In this document: piece by piece, positions 56,784-64,000 of the stretch
Position numbering within the stretch: position 1 is the stretch's first letter
Layout of the letters: the number at the start of each line of letters is the position of its first letter
Assembly (NCBI GenBank): GCA_037952775.1
Contig: JBANAY010000003.1
Span: 26,846,001 to 26,910,000, forward strand
Length of the DNA: 64,000 nt
From: Clonostachys chloroleuca
Lineage: Eukaryota; Ascomycota; Sordariomycetes; Hypocreales; Bionectriaceae
Reading direction: 5' to 3'
The notes under the pieces: model-generated
Database searches by the model: none
Told to the model about the DNA's origin: nothing
What the model saw: the letters and a program-made list of their open reading frames with translations, nothing else
Program-made: the position numbers and the translations under genes

Positions 56784-59399
56784 CGGAGCGATGAACGAGG
56801 TACTTTCCTCCCTTGTCTTGCGGGTTTTTTCGTCAGCGATTGATGCTGAGCCTAGCAGGGGTCAACGGGTGTGACGGTGGCCCTGGTCAGAGAGAGCCAA
56901 CTGGATTTTCCTGCAGGCTGCTTTTGGTCACCTCACCACGATTTACCCTTTGATCTCAACTTACCCTGTAGCTTCTTAACCCGACATCGCACGGCGCCCA
57001 GACTCCTTGAGCCAAGCCGTCCATGGATGGTTGAGCGAGGAAGAGCTGGGCGATCGCCAGTGCCCAATATGTGGCCTGCCCCATACAGACTGGAAGGTTT
57101 CATCTCAAAAACGCAAGTTCATTGCCTGAGCGCCCATTTCCTCTCTCCTTCTTTATTCCCCCCTTTCCTTACTGACGAACATAATGCCCTACGATTCCTG
57201 AACACACATGTCTCTCTTGGTATTTCGAAGGCCGAATTCGCGCACTCTACCCTATGACATACTCTTTTCCTGCTCATGCATACCGCTTTCAAAATGTCTT
57301 ACACTCATCAAGCTCATTGTTCGACCACACTCTGCAAAACCTACTCTTTCTGCCACTCGCCTCTTTATTTTCCATGGCACGGCATCTCCTACCATAGTCT
57401 CCAGCCCTGAACGACCCTGTTGAAGTCTGGACGCGCACCAACGAAGAGCTTCCGTGCCATTTCTCCTACTTCAAGCGTCTCTGCACCCAAAAAGTGCATT
57501 TAGTCATGGGGCCCGGGGCTTCTGATACCCCGCGAGGTTGTTGACTCCGAGGCCAGTTTTGGTCGCTCGATAGATGGTGGCCGAGAGGGACGGCGGAGAA
57601 GAGGTGAGTGAAGCTCGTTCGCGTTCCAACCAGCTCTAGCTAACCAGAAACATGAACAGGTGGTTGCTTTCCATCCACACGCTTCTCCATCGGTTCTTTC
57701 GCAGCATCACAGTCACACAGAGCGTCCTTATACCCTTAGAGCTCTGCCCGCGGTGGAAATGATGAGAATGATCTAGTGTATGGCCTTTCAATACGTTGAA
57801 TCTGTTGGCCTTGCCGCCAGTGCCTGCCCTAAGCATCAGCAGAAAGACGGGCGAGATGGGGAGGCTATTACTAAAGGGCTGCATACTATTATCCCCCTCC
57901 TCGTTCGGCTGTGTCATGGCGACTAACGAGCTATAAATTTTTAGAGTTGTGCCTAGGAAACGCTATGGGTTTGGCTGAGTCTCGCCAATTGAGGTCATCC
58001 CAAGATTGTGTCGGTAGGTTTGGCCCTTGGCAAAGGCATCATGGTTGAGATTCGGGACCTGACAAGCAAAGTAAAGGTCTGGTAATCGCTATGGTGAAGT
58101 GTAGGGGAGCATAGGGAGCTTGATCTTTGAGAGAAGCCCATGGCTATTTTGACGTTATTAGCCGTCTCTCGGGCTGCTTCAATACGTACACACAAATATT
58201 GTTTTCCTACCAAGTTTACCAAGAATGTTTTCGAGATCAATTGATCTTTCAAAGCAACAGAATTGACCAAGCAGAGTCGTTCGGCTCGCCCATTGCTGTA
58301 CACTCACACGACGACCTTGCCGGGATCTACCATTGGGCGCATACATAAGAAATCTTGGGCTTGTGGATTTGATGCATTTAACATTTCTTATAAAACATTA
58401 TAGCCATTAAATGGTAGCAATAAACTAAGCGCCTTTTGCCGATGGTGTGTCAGAAGCTGGTACGGAGAACGGCAATCCCCTCTTCGGGAGCTTAGATTGC
58501 AAAGTTGATTCTAGACGTTGGAGAGGCACACCAATCCAGTGAAGAGTGCGTAGGAGTGACGTGTGGCCCGAGAGAATGTAACTTCGGCGGTTCCGTGGGC
58601 TAATCTTGACACTGGTCCCCGAAACTCGATCTCGGTGAATGGAAACTAAGACAGCGCGGTGCATCTCGGGCTAGAACAGACTATCGGTTTTAATCGGCGA
58701 CCTAGGCCGGCGACCTCAGCCGTACTAAGCTTATGGCTTTCTGCTTCAGCCTACCAATGCTTTATTTGCAAGCCAGAGGATGGCCTCCACCACAGTTCTA
58801 GAAGAGCACATAGACCCTGCCAGGGGGAATACGAAGAAACTAGACCAGATTGCTCTATGCCTAATGTGCTAGAGAGTGTGGTTCCAAGGAGACGTACACA
58901 CCAATTTTGGCTTGAGCCCACGGACAGCGGTATTGACGTCGCATCTAAATATGGTCCCTTGCATGAGAGATATTGATAGCGAAATAGATGATCAGGTCGC
59001 TGTAACCTCATACGTACATTAAATTTAGGCTTAGAACAGATCTGGGCAGCCATCTCATCGCTATATAATCTAGTGCTGTTTAGAGAAGATAAAAAGAATA
59101 TGACTTGCAGGAGATGAGATGAGTTGATTACTTTCATATCTAATAGATAATCAATATCACGTACTTCAAAGAAAAGAAGGCAATTAAAATTGGATGCGCC
59201 GTCGATTCCACCTGGTTAGAAAGAGTGCGGAGAATCATAACACGCGATGTTTGGATAATCCAGAGGAATAATCACCGATCCTTTTAGACAAGAATGAGAT
59301 GCATAATATACCAAGTTTATTATTAGATGAACTCAAACTTTGCGTGTCTATCTATTGGAAAAGAAAAAGCATCAATTACTGAAAGTAAATTAAATATAA
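56784..59399. other. Intergenic region with pyrimidine-rich leader-like DNA
   Basis: About 2.6 kb. Bases around 57130-57440 are rich in C and T like a long fungal leader, and a tiny spliced frame (57574-57776) follows, listed separately. No other gene is supported. Confidence 0.4.
57574..57776 (+). CDS. Possible 48-residue spliced peptide or gene remnant
   Basis: ATG at 57574 opens MVAERDGGEE, followed by a well-formed intron (GTGAGT donor at 57604, CTAAC branch site, CAG acceptor ending 57659) and VVAFHPHASPSVLSQ, with a stop at 57774-57776. The intron signals and the pyrimidine-rich leader before it suggest a real transcript start. The peptide has no family likeness and may be the 5' stub of a lost gene. 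Confidence 0.25.
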
Positions 59400-60365
59400 T
59401 CAAGAGCCTGTGCTGCAAAATTTAGCCACACCACCTGCTGAATTAAAAGTTGCACATCCCCAAGTATTCCCACGCTTGTCGTGCATGATGCCTGCGCCAA
59501 CTCGTCTGGTGCAATCTGTCCCTCGCCTAAAGTAATCAACAAGCTCACCGAATTTCTGGATTGCCCCATTCTTTGGCAACGAGATGCAGTAGAGGTCAGG
59601 ATCAGTGTCGAGTTGCTTCAGGCGATAGTCAGATGTGCCGGGCGTAGCAGGAAGCTCCTTCGCTGTCGATAGGTGCGTGTACGTGGTCATGTTCTTGTCG
59701 CAGAGATGGATGTGAATTTGCATGTGTGTCCTTGCGCGCCAAGAGTTCAAGGCCAAAGCTGTGGCCGAGTAGTTATGAAAGCCGACGTCGGTCGGGAAAC
59801 TCTGCGCAAAGTCCCAGCCAACGTTGCCCTCCTGAGCGGTTAGCTCCTCAATGCTCGGGGTAATTTTCGTATTGGTGATCAGGTCATCGTTTGTTCCGTT
59901 GGTGATCAGCGCCCAAACAGAATCGTGGCTATCCTTCTTAACGGTTCCAGTGTGCGGGCATTTGTCTGGGTTCTTGAGGCAGTTGCAGAGAGAATGGAAC
60001 CAAATACCGCAGCCCTCACAGTTGTTCTGGTCGTCTGTGCAGCCTCTGTCACAGTGAAGGACGTCTTTGGGCTTTGTTACGGGCAAGCCGCATACCGCCT
60101 CACACACAACACCTGCCTGGCAGCCTGATACTTTTTCTTGGCATCTGCAGTTGGAGAGGTCCATTCTTTCTATCTCGCTGGTAGAGCAAATAGTTGGAGT
60201 TGCACTCGCAGTGCTCTTCGTAGTAGTGCTTCTCGTGGCCGTGCTTTTCGAAGAAGTTGTCGCAGCCGAGCCTTGGAGAGTTGGATCAGCAACAACAACT
60301 TCGAAGGCCAAGTAAAGCAAGATGGTACGGGCAACAGTAACCCGGACATTTGTTGACAGCAGCAT
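59400..60365 (-). CDS. Secreted Cys-rich protein with CDP-diacylglycerol-pyrophosphatase-like domain
   Basis: An intronless gene of 321 residues. A signal peptide (about residues 1-26) is followed by a Ser/Thr-rich linker (33-58), then 17 cysteines within residues 60-136 (for example CDRGC, CEGCG, CNC). The C-terminal part resembles the HIT-like CDP-diacylglycerol pyrophosphatase domain: DSVWALITNG, then ALALNSWRARTHMQIHIHLC. The His at about 214, 218 and 220 match the HxH active-site pattern after the ALxxNS helix. The bacterial enzyme is a short membrane protein; a secreted, Cys-rich fungal fusion is unusual. TATATAA occurs near 60511-60518. Function could be phospholipid or nucleotide hydrolysis outside the cell; confidence in the domain is moderate. 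Confidence 0.7.
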   Translation of the reverse strand: MLLSTNVRVTVARTILLYLAFEVVVADPTLQGSAATTSSKSTATRSTTTKSTASATPTICSTSEIERMDLSNCRCQEKVSGCQAGVVCEAVCGLPVTKPKDVLHCDRGCTDDQNNCEGCGIWFHSLCNCLKNPDKCPHTGTVKKDSHDSVWALITNGTNDDLITNTKITPSIEELTAQEGNVGWDFAQSFPTDVGFHNYSATALALNSWRARTHMQIHIHLCDKNMTTYTHLSTAKELPATPGTSDYRLKQLDTDPDLYCISLPKNGAIQKFGELVDYFRRGTDCTRRVGAGIMHDKRGNTWGCATFNSAGGVAKFCSTGS

Positions 60366-61408
60366 GCTGAGATCTTTTTATTTCAGATAAAGACGACCAG
60401 GGCTCTATTAACTTTTGCTGGAGATTTGCGAATAGTGTTTGATGTGTTGATATTGAGATGAAGGAGTGCCTGTCGATGAGAGTTGAAGAAATTTGTGTCC
60501 AACTACGGCCTTATATATTTTCAAAGGGCCTTCCATAACCCTTTTTTGATATCTATATGATGCTCATATGGAAGATAGAGTTTTATTGGGGAGGGCTACT
60601 CCAGCGGATAGTGCGACCAAATTTAGACTCTTGACTGCACTTCAGCCGGTCCGACTTTGGGCTAGGTGAAACCTTGAAGCCATCGGCGACTCCACGTCAT
60701 CACCTATTCTTAGTGCAATCCTTTACGCCACTTTATAACACCTTTGTTCGTTTGGAGTCAACCACTCGGTCTTTCCGTAGGCAGAACCATCCTTGAAACC
60801 TTGATGAAATCGCCGTTAGAGCCACAGCTATTGCTTCAAAATTGAAAGAATGTTGTCAATATGTGTATTTGAACTGCAAAGTGAGATAAAGTCTTACATG
60901 AATGAACCGTTGCCCATAGAGTTACAGAGGAGGGTTTGTAACATCCTAGGCCTCATAGCAAATCATCCTAACGGTGCTCATCATCGAAATCATGAGAAGT
61001 ATTCCAACGCAGCCACAAAGACGGTAAGTCAAGTGGCGCTCTTAGTGGCACGGTAACTGGGCGAACGAAGAAATGAGACACAAAATCGAACGATGGCTAT
61101 ATGCAGGCCACTTTTTGCGATGACTAGAACAATATAACAGTATAAACAATCTGAATTGACACTCTCAAGGGTGCTGTCTTGTTCATTATGTCATATTATT
61201 CCTCAACAAGTATAAATACGATTATGATGTTCGAAATATTAATAGAATGTACCTCGAGCCTCGAACCCTAATTCATCGTCAAGTGTCACTGCGCATGACT
61301 GTAAAAGAATGTCTTCTCGCAGTGACTATTGTCAATGATTTTGTTTGATAAAACCAATCTTCTCGCAAGCAACAGTTCAAAGACAATTGATCCAATATAA
61401 AAACGAAA
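60366..61408. other. Intergenic region
   Basis: The promoter of the Cys-rich protein gene with a TATA element, and the 3' flank of the next regulator. I see no gene. Confidence 0.45.
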
Positions 61409-62716
61409 TCATATGATATTACAACACCCCATGGCCATTAATTCCATGGGACAGGCAATATAACACTTATAATCTTTTGGTAGAATGGTTTCGACTTCAG
61501 TTACCCACACTCTAATGATATCTGATTTGAACCGCATTGAACTCAAAATCGACGGTATCATCTTCAGCCCCACAGCATATTCGACGATGAAAAAGTGAAT
61601 CATTAGCAGTTGAGCGACATAGTTTCTGGGACTCATAAAAGAATCAAACTCTTCTTGCGTTGGCTGACTAAACACATGGTATGCCTCGAAGAACGCTGCC
61701 CCATGATCAGTGAGTTGCTAGGGGAAAATAGGGGAGTATCGTTTAGAAAGATGAACATACAGAAGACTTGAGAATAGGTTGACATAGCAATGATATTCTC
61801 GACTATACCAAAATAATCAATTTCAAGTTTGCTTTGACACAGAGGGCGTATGGCTCTAAGAGATTCCAACAATAATTTCAGGGGAGGAGAGCTATGGTCG
61901 CTCAAAGGTTCCCTCTGGAGAATAGTTCGAACCTGTTCTTCGTGGTCTTGTACGGTAAATTGACGAAACAATGACAGGTTGATTGATGCCGATTTGAGCA
62001 TCATCATACACCCCCGGATCATGGGATATATCTCGAGCATGCCATCAGACATATAGGACGATTGAAACGCAAGAACCATGAGTGCTGCGTACAGGGCATC
62101 ACCCCTAGTGCCTGACATGGCGGGGCTGTCGAGTGCCTTGTTAATCCGGGCGATAGCGGTGGTACGGTGAGAGAGTGCTTGTGTTTTATGCCCCTCACTG
62201 CCACTACATAGATCGAAATGTGACGCGGACAACGCGAGCATGGCGTGGATCAAGAAGTCAAACTCAGCGATTCGATGTTCTGTCAGTCAGGATAATATTG
62301 ATGTGTTCGCATAATGGAAGAGAAGCGCAACCTACTTGGTGAGAAAACTGGCACACGCCGTCCCAAACCGCTTTGCCCTGTATCGGTAGCGGAGGATACG
62401 CATAAAGAACAAAATGATGGAATAGTTGGAAGTCGCCAATAGAGAAGTGGCCGCCGGTGGACTGCAAAGGCGCCGAGGGATGACTCCCCAAGTCACCCAT
62501 AACCCCATACTGGCAAAATAGACCGAGGCGCTCACAGTTGCGACACACGGGGGTATTTTCAGGGCACTTGACCCTTCTTCGCTTGCAGGTGACACAGCCT
62601 CTCCTCGATTTAGTGTGTCCTCTGCGTGGAATTATTTTGCGATTGATGATGGCCTCATCACGGGCCCCGGTTTCATTTTCAGACGGGGATGCTTCGTTCG
62701 AATCTAAAACAGCCAT
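61409..62716 (-). CDS. Zn2Cys6 transcription factor, short Upc2-like type
   Basis: The spliced product is 389 residues from exons 62716-62336, 62262-61761 and 61695-61409 (1170 nt). The zinc cluster lies at about residues 41-68 (GCVTCKRRRVKC then CRNCERLGLFC), preceded by the RRGHTKSRRG stretch common in Upc2-like regulators. The fungal regulator helices follow: FHHFVLYAYPPLP, FDFLIHAMLALSASHFDLC and ATLH-type segments to the end. Length is normal for this class (380-450). Intron 1 uses the acceptor GCTGAG; the nearer CTGACAG breaks the frame. Target genes are unknown. Confidence 0.9.
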
Positions 62717-63169
62717 TTCCAGACGCGATGCGTTAATTCTGCTTCTGAAAACGCATCCGGCTACGATCAGATTCAGCCAAAGTTCACTCGTGTCAACAGG
62801 AGTTGCTAATGAGTAATACGGAATAGAGATAATCCGGGCTTACTGTGAATACCCTCACCATATTGAGAGAATCACCAATAAACACATTCGATCAGAACGC
62901 AAATTGCGAGCTCTCTGATCCTTACATTGAATGACACTGGAAGCACCGAGACATATGTTACAAGATTGAACGTAGCTTATTCGGGTTCAAATCAACAAGA
63001 AATATCAGACCTAGCATCTACGACTCTGTTCAAATGCCGTTCATATAATCTTCATATGGCCGAAATTATTTCGATTGAAAACAAAATACGTCTAAATATG
63101 GCTAGATATGTCTAGAGAAGTGAAAAACTTGGAGGCGTCCAGCTAAGCCTCGCTCTATAGGCTCACAAT
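62717..63169. other. Intergenic region
   Basis: This is the promoter of the Zn2Cys6 gene and the 3' flank of the pectate lyase. I see no gene. Confidence 0.45.
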
Positions 63170-64000
63170 TTAACAGGTACCCTTCTTCTTAGCCTCACAA
63201 TCGCCCTTGGACTTATCGCAGCCGTCGTATGCTTGGCATTGAACCTTGGGGAAGCAGTTGTTGGAGTATGTAGCCTAGAAGTAGAACGAGTTAGCCATCC
63301 TATCTGTCGAGCTTGTAAAACTTCAGAAAATATATTTACCTTGTCGCCCAAGTTAGGGTTGATGCCAATAAGCTCACCACCCTTCTTGGCAGTAACACCC
63401 TCCATATGAACGGAACGGGCGCAGTTGTTCTTGCAATTACCGCAAGAGCGATAGACCTTGCCGTAGTCCTCAGCATAGAAGTTGATGATGTTAACGTGGC
63501 CACATCCGTTATGCTGGATGACCTTATCAGAGGCATGGTAGGCACCACCACCAATGATGTTGGCAGTTCCATCACCCTTGATGGAAATGGCATCCTCGCA
63601 GACATCCTCGAACCAGACAAATTCGAGGTTGCAGCTGCCCTTGCAGTAGATACCCTCACCTTGGTTGGCACCAATAATGACGTTCTTCAGCGTAGCGCCA
63701 TCTTCAAGAACAAAGACAGTGTCCTTCTCGCCTGTTATGTCGTGTCAGCATCTCACCGAACTCACTCATAATATATATCCTGCGAGTATTGGAGTTTTGC
63801 AAGTCTTACCTCCCTCCTTCTGGCCGCCACACTTGACACCACGGTCGTATTTGACCCAACCAGCATCAAAAACTTCGCCCTTCTTGAGGTAGCGGGGTGC
63901 GCTGAGACTCTTGGTACCTGTGGACTTAGGAAGACCACCCTCGTAGCCCAGGCAAGCCATTGCTGTGGGGACAGCGGCGAGGAGAGACAGAATAGCAGCG
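63170..64000 (-). CDS. Secreted pectate lyase, family PL3 (5' end outside window)
   Basis: The gene runs off the right edge; the last bases encode the end of a signal peptide ([15 protein letters not shown]). At least three exons are visible. Family PL3 marks are clear: [68 protein letters not shown] and the final Cys-rich segment [13 protein letters not shown] to GTC. The enzyme cleaves polygalacturonate by beta-elimination in the plant cell wall. All core strands of the beta-helix are present and no frame break is seen. Confidence 0.93.

Noticed and set aside
62980..62995. A GGTTCAAATC word resembling a tRNA B box
   Set aside because: No A box, no acceptor stem or cloverleaf can be folded around it.
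1..64000. CRISPR arrays, insertion sequences or rRNA genes
   Set aside because: None seen; the DNA is nuclear fungal, with spliced genes throughout and no transposase, reverse transcriptase or long terminal repeats recognised.

Overview
The window is nuclear DNA of a filamentous ascomycete (Pezizomycotina). Most genes have short introns of about 48-80 nt with GTRNGT donors and CTRAC-type branch sites. The families are typical of this group: Zn2Cys6 regulators with fungal-specific domains, Dal5- and DHA1-type MFS transporters, a Pth11-like rhodopsin-domain protein, a GH3 glycosidase, a PL3 pectate lyase, an F-box/ankyrin protein and CFEM-free membrane sensors. A hypocrealean or related Sordariomycete plant-associated fungus or saprotroph would fit, but the species cannot be read from the sequence. 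Introns were placed by hand; where exon lengths were added up, the joined frames are open and divisible by three.

Positions 1-16,000 look like one catabolic gene cluster. In order it holds a carboxy-muconate cyclase (CMLE) propeller, an MmgE/PrpD protein, a Dal5-type MFS carrier, a dienelactone hydrolase, a carboxymuconolactone decarboxylase-family protein, a Zn2Cys6 activator and a 3-oxoadipate enol-lactonase-like alpha/beta hydrolase. This is the middle of a beta-ketoadipate-like route plus uptake and regulation. No ring-cleavage dioxygenase and no CoA-transferase or thiolase is visible. Four intergenic regions serving six of these genes each carry CGG-N7-CCG, a natural site type for a Zn2Cys6 dimer; one copy is a perfect 8+7+8 inverted repeat. 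A conserved small fungal gene inside the cluster (13582-14094) is broken by a TAA stop.

Positions 16,500-28,000 hold a Pth11-like receptor, a secreted GH3 enzyme, and a damaged pair: an MFS carrier with a 2-nt frameshift next to a Zn2Cys6 regulator with an internal TGA and a missing C-terminus.

Positions 28,000-43,000 contain two proteins that resemble histone tails. One (28315-28989) is a secreted protein with acidic repeats, an amphipathic basic core and a histone-H1-like Lys/Ala/Pro tail. The other (41551-42648) begins at its start codon with a near copy of the histone H3 N-terminal tail (17 of 20 residues), fused to an unrelated acidic, cysteine-containing body with a nuclear-localisation-like C-terminus. 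A DHA1 MFS gene, a TPR/SET protein, an F-box-like protein and a membrane protein lie between or near them.

Positions 43,800-64,000 hold an unknown 216-residue protein, an F-box/ankyrin gene with two single-base G-tract frameshifts, a PAQR receptor with a 13-nt microexon, an aspartic protease, a MYND protein, a METTL13-like methyltransferase, a secreted cysteine-rich protein with a CDP-diacylglycerol-pyrophosphatase-like HxH motif, a Zn2Cys6 regulator and a PL3 pectate lyase cut by the window edge.
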